A DNA stretch of 64,000 nucleotides from Viscum album (lineage: Eukaryota > Streptophyta > Magnoliopsida > Santalales > Viscaceae), in the NCBI GenBank assembly GCA_963277665.1, contig OY728122.1, forward strand, positions 2,120,234,024 to 2,120,298,023. Reading direction: 5' to 3'. The stretch's first letter is position 1; each line of letters opens with the position of its first letter. A model generated the notes under the pieces. That model was not told the DNA's origin, searched no databases, and saw only the letters and a program-made list of their open reading frames with translations. A program made the position numbers and the translations under genes. Positions 25,101 to 35,879 of this stretch are shown here, in pieces.

Positions 25101-25769
25101 AGAATACATGTTGAAAGAAATGGATTCCAATAATATACAATACCAAAAACCCACTAAAGAATCTATACAAGACATCAAAACCTAATTAGGCTAACTAGAT
25201 AACTCAATAGGTGAAATACAGAGCCATGGGTTGGGTAAACTACCTTCTCAACTAGAAGTTAACCCTAGGGATAAAAGAAATTTTAGTTCCATCACCCTTC
25301 AGAGTAGAACAAAACATAAAATTCAAATGACCACTCTACTAGAGTCATCCCCTACTATGGAAACCACCATCCCAACCATTGGAAATTCTCTAAATGAGCT
25401 AGAACCTTGTCCTACGAGAATCCCTTACAATGTAAAGAGTGTGTCTATTAATGAGTCACCTAGCCCAACCATTTCTCTTCTATTTCCACAAAGGGCCACC
25501 CAACCTAGAAAAAAAATGAAACTGAACTTGATATGGAAATATTGGAAACATTAAAAAATGTGCATGTCAACATTCCATTGATTGATGTCATGAAGAAAAT
25601 TCCAAGATACACCAGGTTTCTAAAGGAAATGTGTACACACCAAAGGAGACTTTTTGGTGATGAGAATGTAATCCTGGGTAGGAATGTCTCAGCATTGATA
25701 TAACTATCTCTGCTTACCAAATGTAATGATCCTGAAACCTTATCGATTCCATGCACCATAGGGGAGTAT

Positions 25770-26310
25770 TAAATTTCAAATTTTATGCTTGTTTTAGGTG
25801 CTTCTATAAATGTGATGTCTCACTCCATTTACTCTTCATTACAGGATGGAAAATTAAAGCCAGCTGGGATAGTCGTTCAGCTAGAAAATCAAATTACAGC
25901 ACACCCTTCTGGTGTGTTATAGGATGTTCTTGTGGGGGATCAAAATTTAATTTTTTTTAATTGATTTTTATGTGATTAAAATGGAAGATTATAGGATGAA
26001 TGGACATGCCCCAATTACATTGGGGAGCCGTTTTCTGAAAACCACCAAAACCATAATTATTGTTTATAATGGAAAATTATCTATGGAGTTTGGTAGTGAC
26101 ATTTTCCACTTTAACATCCTTGATTCCATGAATCACCCCTCAGAAGAACATTCCTCTATTTCTGTTAATTATATAGATGTACTCCCTTCCCATGAAAAAA
26201 CATCATTTCATTCCCCCAATCCCCTTTCTGAGTTTTCTTCATTGATATAAATGCTAGGAAATGATTCATTAATTGATTTTTGTAGTGGCATAGAGAAATA
26301 AAATGCATGT
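25770..26310 (+). pseudogene. Athila protease region, copy B
   Basis: This matches copy A, but the active-site Asp codon is GTT, so DLGAS reads VLGAS (from 25791). Later text, in another frame, is 'HAPITLGSRFLKTTKTIIIV' and 'LSMEFGSDIFHFNILDSM' in the open frame 25972-26250. The TAA at 26299-26301 lies at the same codon as the TGA of copy A. Loss of the catalytic Asp would by itself inactivate the enzyme. Confidence 0.8.
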
Positions 26311-26319
26311 TTTTTTATT

Positions 26320-27560
26320 GATTATTTCTTGAACACTGAGGATCCAATAACCATCGATGATACTTCTATGCTTGTAAAAGCTCATTCCTTATCTGAGGAT
26401 GATACCGTTGAGTAGTTAGAAGATATTAGTGACCTCTCACTCTCACACACACTCCCATAAATCCAAAATCCACCTGAATTGGAACTAAAACAACTGAATC
26501 AAGATTTAAAATATTCATATCTTGAGAATGGAAATAAGATACTTGTCATCATTGCTAGTTCACTCCCTCCTGTGCATGAATTTTGACACCTTGAAATTTT
26601 GAGGGAGTGTAAACAATCTTTGGGATGGACACTTGTAGAAATTCCTGGTATTGTCACATCAATTTTTACACATCATATATAGTTAAATGATGAGGATAAA
26701 CCAGTGAGGTAGTCACAAAGTCGACTAAACCCAAACCTCCTAGAATTTGTGAAAAAGAGGTAATAAAATCATTCGTTTTTGGAATCATTAACCCCATATC
26801 TGATAGCCAATGGGTTAGTCCCATTCAATTAGTTTCTAAAAAAATTTTCCTTACAATAATCAAAAATAAAAATAATGAATTGGTTCCAAATAGTGTAAAA
26901 AATAGTTGGTGTGTCTTCATAGACTATCGCCGACTAAACCAACACACTAGGATGGACCATTTCCCTTTTCCATTCATTAACCAAATTCTGGAGAGGCTAG
27001 TGGGTAAGTCCCACTACTATTTCCTTGATGGGTATTCTAGATACTTTTAGATCTAAATCTCCCATGAGGATCAAGAAAATATGACCTTCACTTTCCCCTT
27101 TGGCACATTTGCATATTGGAGGATGACATTCGGTCTGTGCAATGTTCCAAGTACTTTCTGAAGATTCATGGTTAGTATTTTTTTGGATTACCTAGAAAAT
27201 TGCATGGAAGTATTCATGGATGATTTCACTTTTTATAGATCCCCTTTTGATGAATGTTTGAGTAGTCTTGCTTTAGTTATACATCATTGTATTGAAAATA
27301 TTATCATATTAAATTATGAGAAATTCCTTTTCATGGTGAAACAAGGTATATTTTTGGGACATGTCATTTCGGGGGATGGTATCCAAGTAGATAAATCAAA
27401 AGTGGATGTAATTTCTTCCCTACCATTCCCCAAAAATGTACAAGACCTGTGGTCTTTCCTTGGTCATGTTGGATTTTACCTTCGTTTCATTCGTGACTTT
27501 AGTAAAACTACACTCCCCCTCTCCCGGTTACTCCAAAAAGAAAAGGAATTTATTTTTTAT
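26320..27560 (+). pseudogene. Athila reverse transcriptase, copy B
   Basis: The N-terminal half (26650-27165) is broken, with the shared TAG at 26710-26712. The C-terminal half lies in the longest open frame of the window (27168-28046, 292 codons) and keeps the catalytic FMDD box in '[11 protein letters not shown]' (near 27200-27236), then '[20 protein letters not shown]', '[20 protein letters not shown]' and '[18 protein letters not shown]'. RT and RNase H are fused without a break in this copy, unlike copy A. Confidence 0.9.
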
Positions 27561-28046
27561 AATGAATGTGAGGAAGATTTTAATAAGTTAAAATGGAGTC
27601 TCATGTCACCCTTGGTAATCAAACCACCTCGGTGGGATTTACCATTTGATCTCATGTGTGACGCCTCTAACTATGAATTTGGGGCAGTCTTGTCACAAAG
27701 GGTCAATCTAGCTCCACGTGCCATTGCCTATGCCTCATGTACTTTAGACCCTGCCCAAGAAAACTACACCACAACTAAAAAAAAATTTCTTGACATTGTG
27801 TTTTCCTTGGATAAATTTAGGTCATATCTTTTAGGGTCTAAATTCATTGTGTTCTCAAACCATGAATCCCTCTGGTATCTCCTTAAGAAACTGGAATCCA
27901 AACCACGTCTCATTCACTGGATGATCCTCCTTCAGAAATTCAATTTAGAAATTAGACTTAAAAAAGAGTATAGAATTTGGTGGATGACCATATCAGTAGG
28001 ATTCACCCATCCTTGGACATTGAATTATCCCCCTGTATTCCCATAA
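27561..28046 (+). pseudogene. Athila RNase H, copy B (open but truncated)
   Basis: It continues the 292-codon frame: '[17 protein letters not shown]', '[20 protein letters not shown]', '[20 protein letters not shown]', '[20 protein letters not shown]' and '[19 protein letters not shown]'. The catalytic Asp in CDAS and the [11 protein letters not shown] equivalent (read as NHESLW) are visible. The end slips out of frame near 27975 ('[11 protein letters not shown]' in another frame). It is the best-preserved coding block in the window, which makes it a good query for family searches. Confidence 0.88.
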
Positions 28047-28189
28047 ATGACATGTTTCCTGATGAAAAATTGTACCGAGTGAAAGTTGGTATTCCTTGGT
28101 ATGCGGAAATTGTAAATTATTTGGTAGAATCATGCATTCCAACTGATTTCAACAAAACCAGGATGACCATCTAAAATGTGGGTCCTTTT

Positions 28190-29373
28190 GGTACATTAGG
28201 GATGACCCCTCTCTTTGGCGCACCTGTAGTGATATAGTTTTTAGATGTTGTGTTCCCGATAGTGATTTTCAGTCTGTCCTTAGATTCTACCACACTCTTG
28301 CTTGTGGGGGCCACTTTGGTCCCTAAAAGACTTCTCTTAATGTCTTTAATTGTGGTCTCTTTTGGCCAACACTTTTTCGGGATTACTATGTTTTTTTTAA
28401 ATCTTGTCTTCGTTGTGAAAGAATGGGTAATTTCTCTAAAATAAATGAAATGAAAAAAAACAACCATTTCTCTTTCATGACATTTTTATGTTTGGGGAAT
28501 TGAATTTATGGGTACATTTCCCAATTCCTTTGGAAACTTGTACATTCTTCTGACGGTTGATTATGTGTCAAAATGGGTAGAGGCACGAGCCACAAGGATA
28601 GATGATCCAAAAATAGTTGTAGAATTTTTGAGAACTCAGATCTTTTGTTGGTTTAGATTACCTAGGTTCATCATTATTGACCAGGGTTCTCATTTCTACA
28701 ACTGAACAATGAAATCACTTTTGTGTCGGTATGGGGTCAGTCATCGAGTGTCTACTTCATATCACCCAAAGACCAATGGTCAAGTAGAGGTGTAAAATAG
28801 AGAGGTAAAACAAATTCTTGAAAAACAGTTCAACCCAACAAAAAATATTGGAGTCATAGAATTGATGATTCATTATGGGCTTACCATACAAATTTTAAGA
28901 CTCCCATTAGCATGTCACCATATCGACTAGTGTTTGTAAAGATTTGTCACCTCTCTATTGAGATTGAGCATCGGGCCTATTGGGCCATCAAAAAATGCAA
29001 TTATAATCTTTCTGATGCAGGTTCTCAAAGGAAGTTGTAGATTCAGGATCTAGAAGAAATGATAATAGATTCATATGAGAACTCCAGGATTTATAAGGAG
29101 CATACCAAGGCTTCCCATTACCGTCTCATCCTTCATCATCTGTTCCACATTGGGAAGAAGGTCCTCCTCTACAATGAAAGGCTGAATTTACATCCAGGTA
29201 AGCTTTGTTCCCACTGGTTTGGACCATACACTATTACTAACGCCTCTATGTTTTGTGTTGTCCAGGTTCAAAATGAAGAAACCAAGAAAACTTTCACTAT
29301 CATTGGGAAGCGGTTGAATCACTTCCATGAATCCATTACAGAGTCCCCGATGGAGGAACTCCATGTTCAATAA
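28190..29373 (+). pseudogene. Athila integrase, copy B, broken
   Basis: The HHCC zinc motif is intact in translation: 'FYHTLACGGHFGP' then 'FFKSCLRCERMGN' (about 28280-28430). The core lies in frame 28508-28705: '[20 protein letters not shown]', '[10 protein letters not shown]' and '[12 protein letters not shown]', ending in TGA. The C-terminal frame 29059-29373 reads 'SYENSRIYKEHTKASHY', 'GKKVLLYNERLNLHPGKL' and 'HWFGPYTITNAS'. The stretch between 28705 and 29059 has stops and frameshifts. Confidence 0.88.
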
Positions 29374-30713
29374 GCTATCTATGAATGAAACTCACTAGTT
29401 TTTATCCTTCCTTCCCACATTCTCTTTTATTACAGTGAGGGCACTGCACAGTTTAAGTGTGGGGTGTGGGTGCATTCATGGGTTAGTTTGGAATTTTCAT
29501 CATCTTTATTATTTTTCTCTTTTAGCTTACTGAATTGTATTGTCACTTTTTCCCCTTTCCCTCCCACTCACCTTTGTACTAGAATATTTAGTTTTTTTAT
29601 TCCCATTTTATCATGTAAAATGATTCATGTTTAATCATAGAAGTTATTGAAAATGCATGTGTAATGTTCAGTATTTCATGATTTTTTGACATTCCAAACA
29701 AATTCTGATGAAATGTGCATTTTAGCAAGAATTAAATATTGTGGTGTGACTTTATTTCAAAATTAGGTTTGTTGTTGATGATATAAAAGGTTGTATAATT
29801 TTGAAACCTTTGAGAAGAATGGTGCCCTTTTCTTGATAGTTTAAGGGGAAATTGTGTCATTTAATCTCTCCACACATTTTTCCACCCAACCATGAAATGT
29901 GAAAATTTATTACTTAATGGAATGTAAATATAAGTTAGGTTGGTATTTCTATACATTCAAAAATCATTTTTCCATACATTTGTTCCTTATCTGATCTATT
30001 TCATTACTGTACCAGATTTACCTATGTGTGTGTACCTATTATCCAACTATTTTATGCCCTAAAAAAACAAAAAAAAAACAGAGGTTGTATATTAGGTAGG
30101 TTAAAAACCACCCTTCCTCAACTTTTGATCTTGTTATAACTATTACAATTAGTGTTGTGACAAGATCAAATAGGGTTTGGGAGAAGAGTGTGATATTTTT
30201 TTCAAGTCCAACTTTTGAAAAAAAAAATAGGGGAGTGATGGAATCATATGGGGATATCTAGGTAGAGAGCTTATGGTTTGTCTTGTTGGAATTCATAAGT
30301 GAGTGGGTATTGATTTTTATTCTAAAGGATGTGGGGAAAGTTTGGCGGAAAGGATCTTGTAAGTAGACAATTATTAAAATAAATTATATTTACTCATTAG
30401 AAAGTGGAAAGAATAAAATAAAATGGTTGTCATAGACACACATGGAGAATTAATAACATGTTTAACTTTTGAATTATTTTATTTGATTAGTATCATTCAT
30501 CTCTTGGAATTTCATTTGGATACAATTTTTGAGACTTATTTTTCCATGATCATTGACAATAACTCCTCGGTGTGTTTTTTTCTTGGGTCACATTTCTATC
30601 AAGAATTAAATTTTCATTGAATGTTAAATCTTTATGAAGTTATAAATATCTAAATTCATAATTTTTTGAAATATGTCTTTTCCCAGGAGTGAAAATGTTT
30701 AGATGTGGGGGTG
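29374..30713 (+). other. Athila 3' noncoding tail, copy B
   Basis: This is collinear with 20839-22174, including 'tttaagtgtggggtgtggg' (29452-29470) and an A-rich 'aaaaaaacaaaaaaaaacag' stretch near 30062. No convincing gene was seen. It ends with the polypurine tract before LTR C. Confidence 0.6.
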
Positions 30714-32207
30714 TGATCGCACCACAATTCACTGTTTCATTTTCACCCTTACAACACGGTGTTAAACTAGTTTTGTATTGAAAATTATAAAATAATAACA
30801 AATTTCCCTTCATGTTTGATTCAATTATTTTGGGTTTATAATTGTTAAAAAGTTAAATGATACTTGTTTTGATAATTTAATTAAAGGTGGAGGTTATTTG
30901 GAGGGCCCATTATGATGTCCCAGAAAAATGGGCCAAGCTACGCCGGATCCAAGAAAAATAGTGTACTAAACCAAAAACGACTATTGGAACGTGCATTAAA
31001 ATGGGCTTAAATTTTTAGGGATGGTCCAACATTCATTGTGATAAATTTCATCTGAAGGAACCCATGACTCATTCGGCCATCTGGTGGCGTCCAGCACACT
31101 GAATCTACACGAAGTCAAAAATGGTGTGTTGTGATCGATCCATATCTCGGGATCTAGTTGTCCAAATGGTTACAAACATTCATTGAAGACATTAAAGAGG
31201 TGTGGAAACATTTTTATATCTTTCTACAAATAGATATTAGACTGTAAAGTGGTCAAACACCATGGGCCAAGTGGTTTTACACAATCCGTATGCCCAAAAC
31301 CACCTTCCACTTTGCCTATAAAATAGAGGCTTGGGCTCCTCATTTTCAAGTTTAGTCATGGAGTGATGTTCTACCAATTTAGAGTTACAGAGGATTCCTC
31401 TACTCATATTTTATGTTCTGGAGGCCCCTATCCTCATAGGGGGATTAATAATGAAGAAGGACTTCCACCTAAGCTTCCTCCTCCCCCCGATGTCGAGCAA
31501 AACGGTGGGTGTTCATTGTGAGGGAACTACACACATGTAAAGGGAGTTCCAACACATATATTAGATACTAGTTTGTAGTTATTTTGGTGTTAAAACATTT
31601 CTTTACATGTATCTTAAATTATTTATTATTTGAATACTTTTTTGATGCATGTGATTGATTAGATATTAATTTCTAACCGATCGGTGTGAGGTTTTGAGTG
31701 CATGACTTGTGTTGTTCTGATTAGACAACAAAATAATCCTTTTATTACCAATTTACTTGATATTTCAATCTTCATTTGAAGCTCTTATTGCCTACATATG
31801 TTCTGGACCTTCACAATATGATTTTTATGTTAAGTTTTGGTTCTTCAAGAAATGAAATAAAGTCAAACAAATTAATCAGGATTCCAATTAATTTCAACCA
31901 ATGAATTACTCCAAACCTAAATGAATCTCTAAGAAAAATGAACATGAAATGATTGTAGTGAAATCAGAATTACCCCTTTCTCTCATAATCCTTAAATTAG
32001 CACCTTTATCTATTAACTATTAATCTCTTTAAATCGAGTTATTCTATAAAAATTGTTATCAAAATCACCCCCATTTTTAGAAATTTTTATTAAAAATGCA
32101 TACTCTAAACCTATAAACACTCCTTGAGAGATGACCTATGGTCTTCCCTAGGATAAAAATCAACCATAAAAAGTTAATCATTTTAACCTGTCATGACAAT
32201 GCATTCA
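30714..32207 (+). repeat. Athila LTR C (last of three)
   Basis: It starts TGATCGCACCACAATTCACT and ends 'aatgcattca' at 32207, followed immediately by Tekay gag sequence. A TATA box 'tataaaat' lies at 31317-31324. It aligns with LTRs A and B throughout. Confidence 0.88.
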
Positions 32208-32212
32208 GTATG
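32208..32212 (+). repeat. Putative target-site duplication GTATG, right copy
   Basis: The bases directly after LTR C. They differ from ACATG at 13622-13626 by two transitions. See the left copy. Confidence 0.45.
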
Positions 32213-32255
32213 CTACGCATGCAGTGGGAAGGGGCCCATTTCTTAGGATTTCCCA
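32211..32255 (+). pseudogene. Tekay gag zinc knuckle (degenerate CCHC)
   Basis: Read in frame from TGC at 32211 the text is CYACSGKGPIS, stop, DFP. That is the CX2CX4HX4C knuckle with the first two Cys kept, and the His and last Cys replaced. This RNA-binding motif belongs at the C-terminus of the gag found at 12960-13621, on the other side of the Athila array. It shows that the array split a single gag gene. Confidence 0.7.
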
Positions 32256-32499
32256 ACACTCCACACAGAGGACCGAAAAATGTTCTAGGGACTACCGAGG
32301 CAGCACTAGAGACAGTAATAGGTAAGTCCCACAGGCGTAGGATGTGGTAGATGAGCTGGAAGAGCGGTATGAGGAGGGTGTAGGTATGAGGTTCTACCAC
32401 CACCACCCCTAGGTGGTCCTCCACAGGCTCCAGGAGTAGGTAGACAGGGGTGAGCTCAGCTTCAGGTAGTCGAGGCCTACAGTCCAGATGTCCGAGAGA

Positions 32500-32710
32500 T
32501 GATATGAGGTATGATATATGTCTTTACCATTTTAGATTTAGTTCTTGTAGACACAGGTGGAAGTCACTCTTTCCTTGCCACGGACCTTGTTCAGAGCTCA
32601 GAGATTCTGATCAAGTCATTGTCTCAATCCTTATGATTAGAGACTCCAACGGGAAGGGATTCGCTGATCACAAACAAGTGATAGTAGTGTGAGATTACTC
32701 TTAGAGGAAA
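32500..32710 (+). pseudogene. Tekay protease, broken
   Basis: Around 32540 the text reads 'LDLVLVDTGGSHSFLATDLV', with DTGGSHSF in the place of the DTGA(S/T)HSF active site of chromovirus proteases. It continues 'SLSQSLMIRDSNGKGF' through a change of frame. The catalytic Asp-Thr-Gly survives, but no continuous frame does. Confidence 0.75.
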
Positions 32711-32939
32711 GATCATTAGAAGGGATATCATAATAGCAACATGGAGGCATTATGACGTCATTCTAGATATGGACTAGCTATCAACAGTCCATGCCAAAAT
32801 AGACTATTTTAGGCCCGCAGTGCGGTGTGTCCACAAAGATGGGAATAGGTTTTCCTCTATCAGAAAAAAGGAAATCTGATTAGAGTAGGATGAACTCACC
32901 CATAGGAGGGTTAATCGAATCACTCATCCGTAGGCTAGC

Positions 32940-33690
32940 ATGATCCTCAGTGTAATGGATGAGACGAGTCCACAATTTCCTACAGTGGTGGAAAAGTACA
33001 AGGATGTCTTTCCAGAGGATGTTCTAGAACTACCTCTTCAAATAGAGGTATACTTCTGCAATTATCTGTACCCTGAGACAACATTAATATCTACACCTGC
33101 ATATTGGATGGCTCCTAAAGAGATTCGGGAGATGAGGGTACAGTTGGAGGACTTGTATAGGAAGGGGTTTGTAAGGCCTAGAGTTTCACCATGGGCAGCC
33201 TGAGTGTTGTTTTCCAAGAATTCAGATGAAATCTTGAGGCTATTTGTGGACTTCTGGTGCCTAAACTAGGTGATTGTGAAGATTATGTATCTTCTACTAA
33301 GGATTGATGACCTCTTAGATCAAGTGAAGGGAGCGAGATGTTTTATAATGATAGACTTCGAGTGCAAGATGAGGACATCTTGAAGATGGATTTTAGATGT
33401 CGCTACGACCACTACAAGTCCATAGTGATGTGGTTTGGAATGAAAAAATCCCCATCAATGTTCATGGGACTCGTGAATAGGATTTTATATCCGCACTTAG
33501 ACCGGTTAGTTGTGGTCTTCATCAATGACATCTTAGTGTATTCAGCGTCTGAGAAAGAGCACGTGATACACCTAAGGATGGTTCAAGACACACTCTATGA
33601 GCACCAGCTTTACAGAAATCTCTTGAATTGTGAGTTCTAGATATGAACATTCCACTTCCTAGGACATGTCATCTCAGAGGCTGGAATTGT
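32940..33690 (+). pseudogene. Tekay reverse transcriptase, broken
   Basis: Frame 32940-33203 carries 'EKYKDVFPEDVLELPLQIEV', 'STPAYWMAPKEIREMRVQLE' and 'LYRKGFVRPRVSPWAA', then a stop. Next are 'FSKNSDEILRLFVDFW' and 'RIDDLLDQVKGARCF'. Frame 33338-33640 carries 'YDHYKSIVMWFGMKKSPSMF' and the catalytic box FINDILVY in place of FIDDILVY (33520-33545), then 'YEHQLYRNLLNCEF'. These match the Tekay/Del pattern. At least one Asp of the YXDD box is replaced and several stops are present. Confidence 0.88.
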
Positions 33691-34380
33691 GATGGATCCA
33701 ATAATTATCGAGGCAGTTCTTTCTTGGGGGCCTCCCAAGAAAGTTACTGAGGTGCATAATTTCCTTAGGTTGGTTGGGTACTATCTGAGGTTCTTACCCA
33801 ACTTCTCTAGAGTGGAAACACACATGACAGCATTGAATAATAATAAAAATCCCTTCATGTGGATAGAAGTATTTCGAAAGATCTTTCGGCGGCTGAGGTA
33901 GTGCTTTATGAGTGCTCCTATCTTGAGGCTTCCAGAGGAGGGAACCGAATACATGGTGTACTATGATGCATCCGGAATTCTTCTTTGTTGTGTCTTAATT
34001 TAGGGGCAAGCAGTGATTTCTTATGTCACATGACAGTTGAGACTGCATGAGTAGAACTATGCAACTCATGACCATGAGTTGGTAGCGGTAGTATTTGCAC
34101 TAAAGATGTGGTGAAACTACCTTATGGGAGAACGATTCATCATCTACTCTGGCCAAAAGAGTATCAAGTATAGATTTTCTCAGAAGGATCTAAATCTAAG
34201 ACAGTGACATTGGCTAGAGATCCTCCAGGACTATGACATTGAGATAATCTATACTCCTGGGAAGGGGAATATGGTGGAAGATTCTCTCAACAGGAGGACA
34301 AGTTCAAATCTACTGAATGAGGCCTCAGAGGAGTTGGCATCACTTCAGATACCTTTTGTGGATAGAAATGATGAATCATA
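33691..34380 (+). pseudogene. Tekay RNase H, broken
   Basis: Begins with the RT connection 'PKKVTEVHNFLRLVGYYLRF' (33735-33800), then 'APILRLPEEG' and 'VYYDASGILLCCVLI' (about 33915-34005), 'HDHELVAVVFALKMW' (34060-34110), 'NYLMGERFIIYSGQKSIKY' and 'IEIIYTPGKGNMVEDSLNRR' (to about 34300). The first catalytic Asp (YDAS) is intact. Stops replace Gln or Trp codons at several places, for instance before NYLMGERF. Confidence 0.85.
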
Positions 34381-34390
34381 TCTTTAGTCG

Positions 34391-35570
34391 ATGGTAGTAT
34401 CCCATTCACTCTTACAACAAGTCATGGAGGCGTTACTCATAGATGCTATCTTTGAGACCACACATGCCCAGATGTCCACAGGGCATGGCCCTGATAGATA
34501 TTTGAAAGGTGGGGATCACATCATCCTTTTTAGAGTATGCACCATTGTTTTAGTTGCATTATGGGAGGAATTATTGAGTGATTTCTATACATATCCTTTA
34601 GTGGTACATCCATATGAGGAAAAGATGTACCAAGACCTTTGACTTCTATACTAGAGGCTGAGGATGAAAAAGGAAATGGAAGAGTTTTTCTTAAGATGCC
34701 TCACTTTTCAGCAAGTGAAGGCAGAACACCATGTTACAATAATTTTGACACAACCCCTTGAGGAACTGGAGTGAAAGTGGGATGGGATATAGATGGACAT
34801 CATGACAGGATTACCACATATGTCCAGGGGGCATGATACCATCTGAGTGATCATAGACTGACTCACCACGTCGCCACACTTCCTACCCATTTGATAATAG
34901 GGTTCAGTAGAGAGCATGAGATTACTCTATGTGCATGAGATAGTTTGACTCCATGGAGTCCCATCTATGGTAGTCTTAGATCATGATTCATAATTTACAT
35001 CCGTGTCATGGAAGGGATTACAGGAAGCATTTGGGACTCAGTTTTACTTCAGTATAGCCTTTCACCCACAGATAGATGGTTAGACGGAGTGGACCATACA
35101 AACCTTGGGGGACATGCTTCATGCTTGCATTCTTGGTTTTGGTCGCAGTTGGAAGAACCACCTACCACTGGTGGAGTTTTCATACAACAAAATTTACCAC
35201 TCCACCATTAGTGTGGAACTATTAGATGAACTATATTGATGACCATGTAGGTCACCATTATACTGGACATACCCAGGGGTGTTAGAACTCATGGGTCCAT
35301 AGATGGTACAGGCTACCACTGGGAAGGTGTAGGTCGTCTGACAGTAGGTGAAGACTACATGGATCCAACATAAGTCCAATGACAATAGGGTAATGATACC
35401 CTTGTAGTTCTAAGAGGGGGTCCATGTATTCCTAAAAGTCTCCCCTCGATGAGGGACATGAATATTTGGCCAGGGCAGAAATTTATCTTTGAGGTTCATT
35501 GGACCTTTCCTGATACAACGTAGAGTGGGAGAGGTGGCATACCACTTGGCTCTACCACTGTAGTTAGAGA
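34391..35570 (+). pseudogene. Tekay integrase, broken
   Basis: Zinc region: 'YTYPLVVHPYEEKMYQDL' (about 34585-34640) then 'FFLRCLTFQQVKAEH', where the second Cys of CLTCQQ is Phe. Core: 'MDIMTGLPHMSRGHDTI' (near 34795), 'LYVHEIV', 'LHGVPSMVVLDHDS', 'QEAFGTQFYFSIAFHPQIDG' and 'TIQTLGDMLHACILGFGRSW'. C-terminal 'EGVHVFLKVSPR' and 'LSLRFIGPFLIQRRVGEVAY' (35420-35530). The succession is the standard Tekay/Del integrase. Stops interrupt it about every 50-80 codons. Confidence 0.88.
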
Positions 35571-35860
35571 GGGTGCACGATGTCTTAAATATATCCAAGC
35601 TAAGGAGATATTTGAACGACCCTTCTAATGTCATAAACCATGATGAGCTAGTGATTGACGAAGGGGTGACATTCGTGGAGTACCCAATGGAGATAGAGGA
35701 TCAATAGGAGAAGATCCTTCATAGACAGTCGATTCCTCTAGTGCATGCTCATTGGTAGCATTGTAATCACCAGGAGAGCATGTGGGAGTGGGAGGCTCAG
35801 ATTCATGATCAGTACACTCATTTGTTTTATTAGCCCTTGTTTTGGATTACGAGGACGTAA
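35571..35860 (+). pseudogene. Tekay integrase tail with chromodomain-like end
   Basis: Reads 'VHDVLNISKLRRYLNDPSNV', then 'DELVIDEGVTFVEYPMEIED', a stop, 'EKILHRQSIPLVHAHW', a stop, and 'WEWEAQIHDQYTHLFY' (to about 35833). This corresponds to the Tekay/Del C-terminus, where a chromodomain (V..IL..R..........V.W......WE) is thought to bind marked histones and guide integration. The aromatic and acidic positions are partly kept. Confidence 0.75.
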
Positions 35861-35866
35861 ATACCT

Positions 35867-35876
35867 AAAGGGGGAG
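35867..35876 (+). other. Polypurine tract of the Tekay element
   Basis: AAAGGGGGAG lies a few bases before the right LTR start (TATAATACCCC, from TGTAATACCC). This is the expected plus-strand primer. Confidence 0.8.
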
Positions 35877-35879
35877 TAA

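Larger units (their letters stand above)
13627..32207 (+). mobile_element. Athila-lineage Ty3/gypsy tandem: three LTRs, two internal regions
   Basis: Layout: LTR A 13627-15136, internal A 15137-22174 (about 7038 bp), LTR B 22175-23680, internal B 23681-30713 (about 7033 bp), LTR C 30714-32207. LTRs start TGA(T/C)CGC or TGATTG and end TTCA. Both internal regions are collinear, with PBS, gag, PR, RT, RNase H, INT and a 1.3-kb noncoding tail. Proteins match the Athila/Cyclops branch (gag 'LIQYFYEG', protease 'DLGAS', RT 'FMDDF', RNase H 'MCDASNY'). Such tandems usually arise by unequal recombination between LTRs. The array is non-functional. No env-like gene was seen. Confidence 0.9.
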
